Notes under the pieces: model-generated | What the model was told of the DNA's origin: nothing | Seen by the model: the letters and a program-made list of their open reading frames with translations, nothing else | The model's database searches: none | Translations under genes and position numbers: made by a program | From: a virus | Reading direction: 5' to 3' (one strand) | IMG/VR virus record: IMGVR_UViG_3300036791_001578 | Coordinates: 1 to 64,000 of that record | DNA length: 64,000 bases | Part shown: piece by piece, positions 23,422-32,504 of the stretch | How the letters are laid out: each line of letters starts with the position of its first letter | How positions within the stretch are numbered: the stretch's first letter is position 1

Positions 23422-25287
23422 CTAACTGTCCAGATCTGGGTTCCAAGCAACCCCTGCTTTCGCTCCACGCTCAATTATTCCGATCACTCCACGACGCTTG
23501 CGAATGACACTGCGTCCCGTAGCTCGAGCTCGCTCCGGCCCCTGGATTCTCACTTGATGCAGCATCATGACCATGGCGTCGGCTCGGTCCGGCGACCAAC
23601 CGTAATGGGATTTGAATTCTTTCTTAGGCTGAATGCGAACGCGGGCCATCCCGGTCGGACCTTTAGTGGAGAGTCCGTATTTGCGCTGAGTGATCTCTTT
23701 GATCAGCTTGTCGTTGTCGAGCGTCGGAGAGAGCTTCAGGTAACCGAACTCGATCCAGCGTCTCAGCGCCATGTACATCTCGGTCGCGATCCCGTCGTTC
23801 TCTTCGATCGCTTTATGCGTGTCGTCTTCGAGGATCGGTTTATCGGTCGCGTCCTGGCCCCAGTTAATGCCGGCGACTTCGGGATCCCACAGGCTGATCA
23901 GCGCGTCATGCAAGCCCGTGCCGACGCCCGTCCGATCGCACAGAAACCACTCTGGGCTTACTGCCAGCTTGTCGCATAGCTCAATAACAGCTTCCGCCTG
24001 CTCAATTGTGCGGATCTTTGGTAATGGGAAAAACTGGTCGACCTGCAAAGCGAATCTTTGCTTGTCGAAATAGTAGACCTTGCCGGTGAGCGGATCTCGC
24101 CAGCCGCTAGCCAGCCCATAGCGCCCAGCACAAAATATGGCCTCGTCGTCACCTTCAAATGCGATGTCCAACGCACCAGTGGGCACTACCCGTCCGATAA
24201 AGAGTAGCGTAGCGGTGAGCTGATCCAAGTAGGAAAGTGGAATGACGGTGTTAGCGGCACCCTCTAGAGGGTACATACCTCGGGCCATCGTATAGTAGTC
24301 GGGGCTGTTGCCTCCGCCTTTTAGCCGCAAGTTTTCGAAGCCGGTCCACGTCATGAAGCCTGGGTAGACCACGGAATGTTGGACGACGTTCTCTAAATCG
24401 GCACCATCGATTCGCACGACCTTCCATCGCTCTCTTGATACCCATTCTTTGTCGCGATCCAGCTGCACTCGAGTCCAACCGATGGGCGGTTGCGCGTATG
24501 CAGCGAGCGGGGACAGAACATCGCTCGGATTGCACGCTGCCGTCACCTTAATCAGGTCCGAGCCGTGCATCGAAAGCAGCATGTTGCTAATTCCGCGCCA
24601 CAGGCCGATTGGCACTTCCTCGGCCTCATCCACAAAAGCGCGGACTCTTCCTACGTTGCCAAAAATTGAATCCGGCGCGGTCCGCGGCAATGGGTGAAAC
24701 CCTTGCAGCGCGGCGCGGCCTGTGGCACCCGGGGGAATCGAAACTCTGCTGATGCCGGCGTGCCGGTTCTTGGCGTCCAAACCGATAAAACCGTCCAAAC
24801 GAATCCCTGGCAGCTTTATTCGCGATTGCGAATGGAGCATGTGCAACGTCGAAAATACGTTTGATTTGGCGTGGCCAGCTGTGCTCGAAATTATTTTCGT
24901 GTTGGTGAACTGCGGATCACGCAGCCAGTCCAGCAGATACCAGGCGATCGACGAATAGCTCTTACCGCAGCTGCCGGCACCCATCAAAATGAGCATCGGC
25001 TCTTTGTAAATGTTGGACCAAATGCGCTGAACGCACTGCGGACGCGGATCGAAGAGCTCGTCGGTCCAGATGAGCTTAGCAACCTCGCTAAGCAGGTTAG
25101 CGCGAAGCAGGCGCCAGACCAACGCCCACAAATACGCATCGGCCTGGGCCACTAATTCACAGCTAGGCTCGAGTTGGCGAACCGCCTCGAGCCTTTCTTC
25201 GTCGGATCCGCCCCCGAGCGTTTCCCTTAACTCATCAATCAGTCTTTGTCCGGTAACTGGAGCGCTGAGCATTCTGGGTGCATCCAC
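23422..25287 (-). CDS. terL: Terminase large subunit
   Basis: A 621-residue DNA-packaging motor. The ATPase part has a Walker A-like G-A-G-S-C-G-K-S (residues 103-110), a Walker B with VRAFVDEAEE (D220-E221) and a coupling motif T-A-A-C-N-P (249-254). The nuclease part has an acidic ALDIAFEGDDE strand near residue 365, LCDRTGVGTGLHDAL near residue 445 and R-A-D-A-M near residue 585, fitting the RNase-H-like metal site. It docks on the portal to cut and pump DNA. It overlaps the WDGH gene by 49 bases. Confidence 0.9.
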   Translation of the reverse strand: MDAPRMLSAPVTGQRLIDELRETLGGGSDEERLEAVRQLEPSCELVAQADAYLWALVWRLLRANLLSEVAKLIWTDELFDPRPQCVQRIWSNIYKEPMLILMGAGSCGKSYSSIAWYLLDWLRDPQFTNTKIISSTAGHAKSNVFSTLHMLHSQSRIKLPGIRLDGFIGLDAKNRHAGISRVSIPPGATGRAALQGFHPLPRTAPDSIFGNVGRVRAFVDEAEEVPIGLWRGISNMLLSMHGSDLIKVTAACNPSDVLSPLAAYAQPPIGWTRVQLDRDKEWVSRERWKVVRIDGADLENVVQHSVVYPGFMTWTGFENLRLKGGGNSPDYYTMARGMYPLEGAANTVIPLSYLDQLTATLLFIGRVVPTGALDIAFEGDDEAIFCAGRYGLASGWRDPLTGKVYYFDKQRFALQVDQFFPLPKIRTIEQAEAVIELCDKLAVSPEWFLCDRTGVGTGLHDALISLWDPEVAGINWGQDATDKPILEDDTHKAIEENDGIATEMYMALRRWIEFGYLKLSPTLDNDKLIKEITQRKYGLSTKGPTGMARVRIQPKKEFKSHYGWSPDRADAMVMMLHQVRIQGPERARATGRSVIRKRRGVIGIIERGAKAGVAWNPDLDS

Positions 25288-25628
25288 GCTAGCAGCCGAT
25301 AGATCACATCGGAAGGACTATGTCCATCAAAGGGCGGCGCTTTACTCCGAGTCTCCACCTCGGTGCCATCGAAGAAGCTCCAGAACTTCATCTCGAGGTG
25401 ATAGGTGATCATGCCGCCAGGCAGTCCCATCCCGGCTACGAAAAAACCTCCGAACATCGAGCCGTCATCGTGGAGTTGGCTTCGCCACGATATCTTGGGA
25501 AAGGCCCGCATCAGAGAAATAAAGAGCACAGCGCGGTGGTCGTACAGCTCCGCAAACGTATGATAGCCGTCGCTCACCTCGCGCACATCACAAGGCAACT
25601 TCAGCGTCGTGTTCATCTCATTTGTCAT
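25239..25628 (-). CDS. WDGH-type phage protein
   Basis: A 129-residue product from ATG 25628 (MTNEMNTTLKLPCDVREVSD). It carries the known signature: SDGYHTFAELYDHR, LF-I-S-L, W-R-S-Q-L-H-D-D-G-S, ITYHLEMKFW and P-F-D-G-H-S-P-S-D-V, equivalent to the W-D-G-H-T motif that names the family. These proteins occur throughout phages and their role is unknown. It precedes TerL and overlaps the next upstream gene by eleven bases. Confidence 0.8.
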   Translation of the reverse strand: MTNEMNTTLKLPCDVREVSDGYHTFAELYDHRAVLFISLMRAFPKISWRSQLHDDGSMFGGFFVAGMGLPGGMITYHLEMKFWSFFDGTEVETRSKAPPFDGHSPSDVIYRLLAWMHPECSALQLPDKD

Positions 25629-25986
25629 GGTGGGGATCAAATTCTAAAATTTCGTCGAACTTGCCGCTCTGTTCCGCTCCCTTCAGAATGAAATCGGCGA
25701 TTTCGTTGCGCTTTTCTACCGCTTCCTTGAAGTGCTCTTTATTGTTGCAAAGCCAGACCATTCCCTCACCGTCCACCAGTCCGAGAACGTCAATGCGAAC
25801 TCCGAGCAAGAACGCGTAACGATAGTTGCCGGCGAAATGTTCCGCGATGATCGGACTGAAAGCGATTTTGCGCTCCGCCTTCTCAGTTAAGAGCGCAACG
25901 ACCTTCGCAATTTCGCTTTCCAGTTGAAACGCCCGAATCCAGAATTGCACCTCTGGCTTGGTCTTGACCGGGATAGCCACTAACAC
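25618..25986 (-). CDS. Unknown 122-residue protein
   Basis: Begins MLVAIPVKTKPEVQFWIRAF, with a mixed alpha/beta middle and an acidic C-terminus ending FDPHHDK. It is the first gene after the terminator at 26059, so it may head the WDGH-TerL operon. Function unknown. Confidence 0.6.
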   Translation of the reverse strand: MLVAIPVKTKPEVQFWIRAFQLESEIAKVVALLTEKAERKIAFSPIIAEHFAGNYRYAFLLGVRIDVLGLVDGEGMVWLCNNKEHFKEAVEKRNEIADFILKGAEQSGKFDEILEFDPHHDK

Positions 25987-26058
25987 GGCACCTGCTCCTT
26001 TTCGTGAGTCATCATGCCCTCTGTTGTCTCACAAGCAAGTAGCGCTAGCAAACGAGAA

Positions 26059-26100
26059 AAGCCGCGCAAGTTTCGGTGTCTTCTCCCGACGGCGCGGCTT
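26059..26100 (-). terminator. Rho-independent terminator after the secreted beta-helix gene
   Basis: AAGCCGCGC (26059-26067) pairs with GCGCGGCTT (26092-26100). Read leftward, the stem is followed by TTTTCTCGTTT. It lies between the stop of the secreted beta-helix gene (26176) and the next start (25986), so it separates the two transcription units. Confidence 0.7.
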
Positions 26101-26175
26101 CTCGGTTCTATGAAGTACCCAATGAATCGTTTTCTTTTTTTTGGCACCACCTCACTTTCTAATGCGGAATGAAAT

Positions 26176-28041
26176 TTAATAATTGCCTGATTTATAGCGG
26201 GTCTCCGCCGGATTCATACCGTTCATCGGATCTAGATCCGGCCCGATAATCGGCCACTTGATCCCAGTTGGCCACCAGCTAGGCTTAGCCGAGTACAGCA
26301 GACTCGCCGGTAGGCTCAAGCTCGCGGGATCTCCGACCGTAGCTTTACCGATCAAATCGTAGTTGCTCGCAATATAAGGGGTCGCGGTTAATCCATTTTT
26401 CGATACGACAGAGAGCGGGGCGTATGACGGGACATAGGTGAGTCCAGGCGCTCCCAGTACGCAACCGATCAAATTATCCTGATACGACATCTCCCAGAAA
26501 ATGACCGGGCGATTGTTACCACTCGGTGTCGGAGTACCGGACGAATAAGCGCGGTTCCATTCCCTAAAAAACGTGTTGAAGCAGTCCCCGCCATGCACGC
26601 TGTCACAGTTAAGCTGATTCACATTATTGCCCTCATGCAGGTTCATCCAGGTCTCGGCACCGTGCCCACTCTCGTCGGGAGCCATCCAGTTTGCGCCGGA
26701 ATCACTCTCCCAATTCGCTAGCGAGTAATTGTAGGAAAACACATTGCCGCTGTCGCCTCCGGCGTGAATCCAGGAGTGGCGTAAACGGTAGCCGATATTA
26801 TCCTCGGCTAAACACTCGCTGGTGTTATTCGTAAAATAGATCCCGTAGTTGCTGCCGCTCGGATTATTGCCGCTCCCTTCGACATAGCACTGCCGCCACT
26901 CACAAGCATAGCTGTCCCTGACCATATAATGAGCGTAACAGGAGGCGCTAGATGGAGAAGAAACGGTGCGAACGTTTTTAAACCACGCTTGATCGCACCC
27001 ATTCAGTTGAAAGAATGTGGAAGCACGGGGTGCCGTCCCATCGTTAGGTGCTTGGGCGGTGCCAATAACTTGCAGGTTCTCAACCCCCGACTGAAACGCG
27101 GGAGTCATCGTGTTGTACGCAGGCGAGTTGGAGTAGTTAATATAAAGCGGACGCTCCAAGGAGAGGGTATTACCGCTGATCGAGACTATCTTGTTAACCT
27201 GCGCCATTAGTCTGCCGGTGTCGTTACTACCCCCGCCACCGCTTCCGGGGGCTCCTCCCCAGCTCATATCACCACGTACAACATAGCTAGGATTGGTCTG
27301 GCTGATCACGATCAAGTCTCCAACCTTGATACCGGAAGCATCCCCGACCGTGATAGAAGTAGACCCTTGGGTTGCTCCTCCAGTTATGTTCCCCCGGCTT
27401 CTCCAGGCTGCACCCGCCCCAAGAGTGAAGAAAGTCGAGGGTTGCGTAAAGGTAATTGAGGTTTTGTCTGGAGTAGCGCCACCTCCCTTTAAGGTAACCC
27501 CAGCCGGTATATTAAATGAGCTGGTATTTGTCCAGGTGTAAGCGCCTGCCGCTAATACAACGATTGAGTTCTTAGGTGCGGCGTTGAGCGCGGACTGGAG
27601 CGAATTGAGATTGTTGACCGTTGCGGAAACGTTAGTGCGGCTAGGGAACCCGCTACGAAAACTCAAGCCCGGTGCCCACTGGTTAAGAGCATTATTAGGC
27701 AGGATCGGTTTTTGCGGCGGCGTTGGAGCCGGAGTAGGAGTCGGAGCAGGAGTGGGAGTGGGCGTAGGCATAGGAGTGGGTGTAGGTGTGGGTGCGGGCG
27801 TTGGCGTTGGTGTAGGGCCAGCGACAGAAAACCCAAACTGAAATTGCAAGAAATAACACCCAGGCGTCGTCACGTCGAACTGACTCAGATCGCCACTAAA
27901 CACTCCTGGTTGATCTGCGACCAGTTTCCCTGCCTGATCGTAGATTTTGATGTGGCCTTTGAAAGTCTGCTGCTGTGCGTACGCGGGCGTAGAGAGCAAC
28001 CAACCAAACAGCAGACCCAGTATCACTATGTGTTTGCTCAT
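26176..28041 (-). CDS. Secreted right-handed beta-helix protein, pectate-lyase-like
   Basis: A 621-residue product. Residues 1-22 form a Sec signal (MSKHIVILGLLFGWLLSTPA, then YA before QQQ). A short domain follows, then a threonine/proline linker (about residues 76-109, repeats of P-T and P-A-P-T). From about residue 125 there is a right-handed beta-helix protein: LNSLQSALNAAPKNSIVVLA, then GAYTWTNTSSFNIPAGVTLK and LKGGG, as in pectate-lyase-fold enzymes. Substrate and catalysis are not shown; it may cut or bind host polysaccharide. A signal peptide on a phage-encoded depolymerase is unusual, since virion depolymerases are not normally exported. Confidence 0.75.
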   Translation of the reverse strand: MSKHIVILGLLFGWLLSTPAYAQQQTFKGHIKIYDQAGKLVADQPGVFSGDLSQFDVTTPGCYFLQFQFGFSVAGPTPTPTPAPTPTPTPMPTPTPTPAPTPTPAPTPPQKPILPNNALNQWAPGLSFRSGFPSRTNVSATVNNLNSLQSALNAAPKNSIVVLAAGAYTWTNTSSFNIPAGVTLKGGGATPDKTSITFTQPSTFFTLGAGAAWRSRGNITGGATQGSTSITVGDASGIKVGDLIVISQTNPSYVVRGDMSWGGAPGSGGGGSNDTGRLMAQVNKIVSISGNTLSLERPLYINYSNSPAYNTMTPAFQSGVENLQVIGTAQAPNDGTAPRASTFFQLNGCDQAWFKNVRTVSSPSSASCYAHYMVRDSYACEWRQCYVEGSGNNPSGSNYGIYFTNNTSECLAEDNIGYRLRHSWIHAGGDSGNVFSYNYSLANWESDSGANWMAPDESGHGAETWMNLHEGNNVNQLNCDSVHGGDCFNTFFREWNRAYSSGTPTPSGNNRPVIFWEMSYQDNLIGCVLGAPGLTYVPSYAPLSVVSKNGLTATPYIASNYDLIGKATVGDPASLSLPASLLYSAKPSWWPTGIKWPIIGPDLDPMNGMNPAETRYKSGNY

Positions 28042-28115
28042 TTCGATTTACTCTTTCTAATGATGATTTTTACCAGCCGGTGTTTGGAATAGCTGCTGGC
28101 ATAGATTTTATCCGT

Positions 28116-30980
28116 TCAACCAAGAATGCCGCTCATCCAGCCAGTACCGCTAAACGTACCTGCTGACATGCTCGAATAGAGGGCAACAACGTGGTAGCCT
28201 TCACTCGGATTCCAGGCACCTTGAACAGCGGTAGGTTCGTATTTCGCGGTCGTGCCTGTCGTCGAGCAAGCGCTTCTCGAAATCGACACCCCGTCTAACT
28301 CCATAAACAGGGTATAATTCGCCACAACTGACCCAGTGCCGAAGGCGTTTCCTGACGCAAACAAGGCATCATCACCGAAACAAACAAGGCTCACGGTTAC
28401 TGCTGTTGCTGCTTCTCCTCCTGAGGACGCTGCGCTGCCTGATGCTGCAAATGGTAACCGCCCCCGGTTAAACCAGGATCGAGTAAAACGAACTGTAGGC
28501 GAATCGGTAAATCCTCCTGACGAGATAATGCGGATTAAGCCAATGAGAGTGCGAGTGTCATCACCGCTTTTAATTTCCGTACCGACATTGCCTGCTGTCG
28601 AACTCGTGGCATGCCCAGTTGTTGAAAAGTCGGCAGTTAGAACGCCAGCATTGTTGAAACAATAAACATAATAATTTGTGCTAACCGCGAAGTTTTGACC
28701 AGCAACGCCATCTATATAAATGCCAGTACTTGCTAAGCCAACCACGCCCGTGGGTGGAATATTGTAAACAACGCCGTTGATCTGGATACCCGAACCTTTG
28801 AATGGCAGGAAACTTAGTTGGGTAGTGCTGACATATTTCAGGATACCACCGATCTGAGCAACCTTTGGCGCGGGCACGAAAACTAGATGATCCGTTCCGA
28901 GGGATGCCGTATTACCGGCATCGGCACTAATCGCAGTGGGGCCGGGACCACCTTGAGCAGCTAATAAATTCCAATGAGTAGTATCAGTTGCCGGATCGCC
29001 GCCAGTATTAGCAACTACACAAATATAACTTTGATTCGTCCGACTAACGCCGTCATTAACTGCGTAAGTTGTGCTACTACTCCAAATGCCGCGCCAGACC
29101 ATCGGCACTCCCGGCACGCCTTGCGGCCCTTGACTTCCAGCGGGTCCGGTACTTCCAGCAGGCCCAGGTACAGTCGAAGCGGGACCAGTCGGACCTTGAG
29201 GACCCGGAGCACCAACCTGCGCGACTATTTGCCAGTAGGTTGCATTCGGCGGCGTGTTCCCAGTGTTAGCACTGATGCAGATGTAGCTTGAGCCGCCTTG
29301 GCTAACGACATCGTTAAGGGCATAAGCGGCGGCACCGGCCCAGGCTCCCCGCCAAGTCATGCCGACACCCGTAGGGCCAGCCGGCCCAACCGGGCCTTGG
29401 ATTCCGGTTGCCCCAGTTGCGCCAGCGGGACCTTGAACACCCGTAGCACCTATTTGAGCTACCAATTGCCAATAAGTCGCATTCGGCGGCTGATTATTGG
29501 TATTGCCTGAAATGCAGATATAGCTTGAGCCGCCGGAGCTAACGACATCATTAAGGACATAAGCCGTAGCGCCAGACCATGCCCCCCGCCAAACCATTCC
29601 AGGCACGCCGGGAGCTCCAGTTGGGCCAGCCGTTCCCGCCGGCCCCTGAATTCCGCTCGGTCCAGTTGCGCCCGTCGGTCCCGCACTTCCGGCGGGGCCG
29701 CTGGTCCCCTGAACGCCTTGAACGCCTTGAAGACCTTGGGGAATGGTAAAATTTAAAACTGCGGCGCTCGAACTTCCTGAATTACTAACGTTAGCTGGGG
29801 TGCCTGCCGCACCCGTCGTGGTGGTGCCCACTGCAACGCTAGCCGCAGCACCAGGAGCTCCATCTGTTCCATTGGCACCTGACGCTCCGGTAGGACCGAC
29901 TGGTCCTTGGATTGGACCGATGTCGATCCAGGCGGTGCCGTTCCATGTCCAGGCATGGCCGGTGTCCAGTGCCGTATAGGTGTCGTTTGTCTGTTGGCCA
30001 CTGGTCGGTAGATTGGCGCTCGTCGCTACCGTGCCCTTCATGTTGATCCCGATGCCAGGAGGCCCCTGCGGCCCACTAGTTCCTTGTGGACCTTTAGCGC
30101 CTACTTGCGCCATCAGGCCCCAATGGACGCCGGCGTCCGTCGCCGGATCGTTACCTACGCTTAAAGCGATACAGACGTAGCTCGAACCACTGCGGCTGAC
30201 ACTATCGTAGAGGGCATAATTGGTCGTATTAGACCAAACGCCTTTCCAATTAAAACCCTGGCCAACAGGTCCTTGGCTTCCTTGAGGGCCAGCAGGCCCT
30301 ACAATGCCTTGAGGCCCTTGGATGCCTTGACTGCCAGGAATTCCTTGAGGTCCAGTACCCCCCGTTGGCCCAGGAACGCCTTGATTACCTTGAATGCCCA
30401 CAGGACCGATAGGTCCCTGAACGCCTTGAGGCCCGGTAGACCCTGGAGGCCCTTCGATTGGACCGACATTATTCCACAGCGTTCCGTCCCACGCATAGCA
30501 ATCAAGAGTGTCCTCGGCGATATAGAGATCACCGGGATTGTTGCCGCTAGTCGGTAAATCAGCCGCTGTCGCAACGGTACCTTTCAGGACGAGCGGAGCA
30601 CCAATAGGCCCCTGCGGGCCGATTGGGCCTATTTTGCCGGTTGGCCCCGTATTACCGATTGGGCCTTGCGGACCTGGAGGACCTTGAACGCCCGGTCCGC
30701 CGCTGGGACCTTGCGGGCCTGGATTGCCCGTCGGACCGATTTGACCGTCTTGGCCTGCTGGGCCGCTCGGGCCGATCGGACCTGGATCACCTTGCGGACC
30801 TGGGATCTGCGGCGGGACACGTTGCCAGCCGGCGTTTTCGCGGCCATAGAGAAAATCATCTATCGGGGCCTCAGGAATGCCGCCCCCGTTGCCCTGTGGT
30901 GCCTGGATGTAGTAATACTCCGGCGAATAAGGAACAGGCACTACCTGAGGCCCAGTCTCCGTTTTGGGAGGACTGGACAT
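28116..30980 (-). CDS. Collagen-like fibre with repeated carbohydrate-binding-like modules
   Basis: A 954-residue product. Gly-X-Y runs near residues 60-135, 180-245, 290-310, 360-375 and several later stretches alternate with globular modules. Two modules share K-G-T-V-A-T-(A/S)-A-(D/N)-L-P-T-S-G and a W-x-G-T-x-W core. Four modules share a W-(K/R)-G-x-W ... Y-x-x-x-D-x-V-S ... S-Y-(I/V)-C-I ... W-x-L core like chitin-binding CBM5/12 domains. The last 250 residues form a separate beta-rich tip. Collagen-like triple helices are known in phage fibres; this is probably a trimeric side or tail fibre. It follows a 67-residue gene on the same strand. Confidence 0.82.
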   Translation of the reverse strand: MSSPPKTETGPQVVPVPYSPEYYYIQAPQGNGGGIPEAPIDDFLYGRENAGWQRVPPQIPGPQGDPGPIGPSGPAGQDGQIGPTGNPGPQGPSGGPGVQGPPGPQGPIGNTGPTGKIGPIGPQGPIGAPLVLKGTVATAADLPTSGNNPGDLYIAEDTLDCYAWDGTLWNNVGPIEGPPGSTGPQGVQGPIGPVGIQGNQGVPGPTGGTGPQGIPGSQGIQGPQGIVGPAGPQGSQGPVGQGFNWKGVWSNTTNYALYDSVSRSGSSYVCIALSVGNDPATDAGVHWGLMAQVGAKGPQGTSGPQGPPGIGINMKGTVATSANLPTSGQQTNDTYTALDTGHAWTWNGTAWIDIGPIQGPVGPTGASGANGTDGAPGAAASVAVGTTTTGAAGTPANVSNSGSSSAAVLNFTIPQGLQGVQGVQGTSGPAGSAGPTGATGPSGIQGPAGTAGPTGAPGVPGMVWRGAWSGATAYVLNDVVSSGGSSYICISGNTNNQPPNATYWQLVAQIGATGVQGPAGATGATGIQGPVGPAGPTGVGMTWRGAWAGAAAYALNDVVSQGGSSYICISANTGNTPPNATYWQIVAQVGAPGPQGPTGPASTVPGPAGSTGPAGSQGPQGVPGVPMVWRGIWSSSTTYAVNDGVSRTNQSYICVVANTGGDPATDTTHWNLLAAQGGPGPTAISADAGNTASLGTDHLVFVPAPKVAQIGGILKYVSTTQLSFLPFKGSGIQINGVVYNIPPTGVVGLASTGIYIDGVAGQNFAVSTNYYVYCFNNAGVLTADFSTTGHATSSTAGNVGTEIKSGDDTRTLIGLIRIISSGGFTDSPTVRFTRSWFNRGRLPFAASGSAASSGGEAATAVTVSLVCFGDDALFASGNAFGTGSVVANYTLFMELDGVSISRSACSTTGTTAKYEPTAVQGAWNPSEGYHVVALYSSMSAGTFSGTGWMSGILG

Positions 30981-31001
30981 AGACTAGCCCTCGCTAAAAT
31001 C

Positions 31002-31208
31002 TTAGTGTTGCCAACCTCCTGCAAAGACCAATGTGGGTAAGCCTGGAGCGCAGCCTGGAGGCACCGCGGTCGGGCCATCTTCCGGCGCCGGATAACCGCC
31101 CTGACCCAACGTTACGCTGGGCGGGTATTTAGGATTCCAAGGACACATGATGCCAGCAACCTCTGTTCCGGTTGTGGCCAAGGGTTGGGGAGATGTACCG
31201 CTGCTCAT
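31002..31208 (-). CDS. Small proline/glycine-rich protein
   Basis: A 68-residue product, MSSGTSPQPLATTGTEVAGI..., then M-C-P-W-N-P-K-Y-P-P and a closing L-V-F-A-G-G-W-Q-H. It lies between the HNH gene and the collagen-like fibre, with 21-base gaps. Probably a minor virion or fibre-associated protein. It shares a vague (I)-x-C-P-(W/L)-(N/D)-P core with the 43-residue product at 47185-47316. Confidence 0.5.
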   Translation of the reverse strand: MSSGTSPQPLATTGTEVAGIMCPWNPKYPPSVTLGQGGYPAPEDGPTAVPPGCAPGLPTLVFAGGWQH

Positions 31209-31227
31209 AATGCGCGAATCTTAAGCC

Positions 31228-31641
31228 TTAGTGCCGTCGACGTCGAGCCCAGTTCCGATGATGCATTCTTTGGCAGATATTACAGAAACGGTTACCGCTA
31301 GCACTATTTATCCCGATGTTTTCTGGAGTCCAAGGATGCACTCTTTTGCAATGATGAGTCTGGTGATATTTGTGCATGTGTTCCTTGAAAGTGGTCGGGA
31401 TCAAATGAGTCGGATTCGCGCAAGAATGCGTTTTGCACCAATGATGAAAACTTTGAGGAGGTGGCCCAATCAATAGTTCCCAAATTGCTCTATGCGCTTG
31501 GCGGCTCTTGCAATTATAATGACATTGTCCATATCCGTGACTCAGGCCTGCCATCCAGAGCCAACAGCCGGTATTTGGCTCGATAAAAATATTATCTCGA
31601 ATGCGCGTCGGCAACGCGCTAATGTCAGCGCGAAAATTCAT
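31228..31641 (-). CDS. HNH homing-endonuclease-like protein
   Basis: A 137-residue product. G-C-W-L-W-M-A-G-L-S-H-G-Y-G opens a fold typical of phage HNH proteins. HRAIWELLIGPPP is followed by F-H-H-W-C-K and C-A-N-P-T-H-L, giving the paired His and the closing N-P-x-H-L of HNH_3-like enzymes. A cysteine-rich basic tail (RFCNICQRMHHRNWARRRR) could bind DNA. It is free-standing, as homing endonucleases often are. Nuclease activity is inferred from these motifs. Confidence 0.78.
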   Translation of the reverse strand: MNFRADISALPTRIRDNIFIEPNTGCWLWMAGLSHGYGQCHYNCKSRQAHRAIWELLIGPPPQSFHHWCKTHSCANPTHLIPTTFKEHMHKYHQTHHCKRVHPWTPENIGINSASGNRFCNICQRMHHRNWARRRRH

Positions 31642-31645
31642 TGCA

Positions 31646-31677
31646 CCCCCACGGTAATCGGAAGATTGCTGTGGGGG
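31646..31677 (+). terminator. Terminator-like hairpin between divergent genes
   Basis: CCCCCAC (31646-31652) and GTGGGGG (31671-31677) are followed by AATTTTTTT on the + strand. No rightward gene lies immediately upstream, so it could block antisense transcription or be part of the 5' leader of the gene starting at 31701. Confidence 0.6.
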
Positions 31678-31700
31678 AATTTTTTTGTAAGCTCGAGCCC

Positions 31701-32504
31701 ATGGCGAACATATTAATGTGCCTCCAGCTCTCGCCCGTGGACGCGGACCAAGCGGTCGAATTGGTCAGGTTGATCGTAGCGCTGGATAAGCTCAAACCTG
31801 CCAACGCTCGGCCCGAATGGATGGTGTCTTATCGCAGAGACACGCCGCGGGGCCGCGTCACGACTATCTCTAACGAGCTCTGTGAGCGTTTCATGACCGT
31901 TTACACAACCGAAGCTAGCCACTATGCCAACGGCTGGCCGGCGGGTTCTAACGCCCTGTGGCGCTCAACCATGGAAGACGTGGCCAGCATCTATCAAGCC
32001 GACGAACTTGAGGCTAAAGGCGTGTTAACTTTTGAGCCCGATTGCTGCCCGCTATCGCTCGATTGGATTGACCGGCTAGCCGAGGCCTACGGGATGCGGT
32101 TACAGCCGATTCTTGGTAACCAGCATGGTGCCGGACTAGAAGCCACTCACATTAATGGAAACGCCATCTGGCCGGTGCAGTTAGCGATCGAATGGCCCCA
32201 GATGCTGAGCACTCCGCCCGAGACCGCCTGGGATTGGTATCATCGGGATTTTGTTTTGCAGCATGCCGAGGATACGCCGCTGATCACTCAGCTTTACCGG
32301 CGCAAAAACCTCTCGCCAACCGAATGGAAAAATATCGAGAAATCAGGGATCCGCCCGGTTCTGCTGCATGGCATTAAGGACTCCTCTGCTCGCGCCCACG
32401 CTAGGACTCATCTCTTGCAGGCTAGCCCCGCCACTCGCAGGGTGCCACAAACAGTCCCGAAGGCGGTGACTAAACGCAATTTGCAAACTCCGATGCAGCC
32501 CTAA
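31701..32504 (+). CDS. Glycosyltransferase-like protein
   Basis: ATG 31701 (MANILMCLQLSPVDADQAVE) is chosen over an upstream non-ATG start inside the hairpin region. The 267-residue product has RRDTPRGRVTTIS, WPAGSNALWRS, a conserved acidic LTFEPDCCPL and a late HGIKDSSA motif. I recall this set in phage glycosyltransferase-like proteins. Beyond about residue 240 the sequence becomes basic and low in hydrophobics, in the 162-base overlap with the convergent gene 32343-33221. Enzyme activity is not proven. Confidence 0.6.
   Translation: MANILMCLQLSPVDADQAVELVRLIVALDKLKPANARPEWMVSYRRDTPRGRVTTISNELCERFMTVYTTEASHYANGWPAGSNALWRSTMEDVASIYQADELEAKGVLTFEPDCCPLSLDWIDRLAEAYGMRLQPILGNQHGAGLEATHINGNAIWPVQLAIEWPQMLSTPPETAWDWYHRDFVLQHAEDTPLITQLYRRKNLSPTEWKNIEKSGIRPVLLHGIKDSSARAHARTHLLQASPATRRVPQTVPKAVTKRNLQTPMQP

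Noticed and set aside
27584-28092. Glycine/valine- and arginine/serine-rich rightward ORFs
   Set aside because: They are reverse readings of the T-P linker of the secreted beta-helix protein.
28974-31040. Several arginine- or leucine-rich ORFs on both strands across the fibre gene
   Set aside because: These are shadows of the Gly-X-Y coding repeats, which give low-complexity open frames in other readings.
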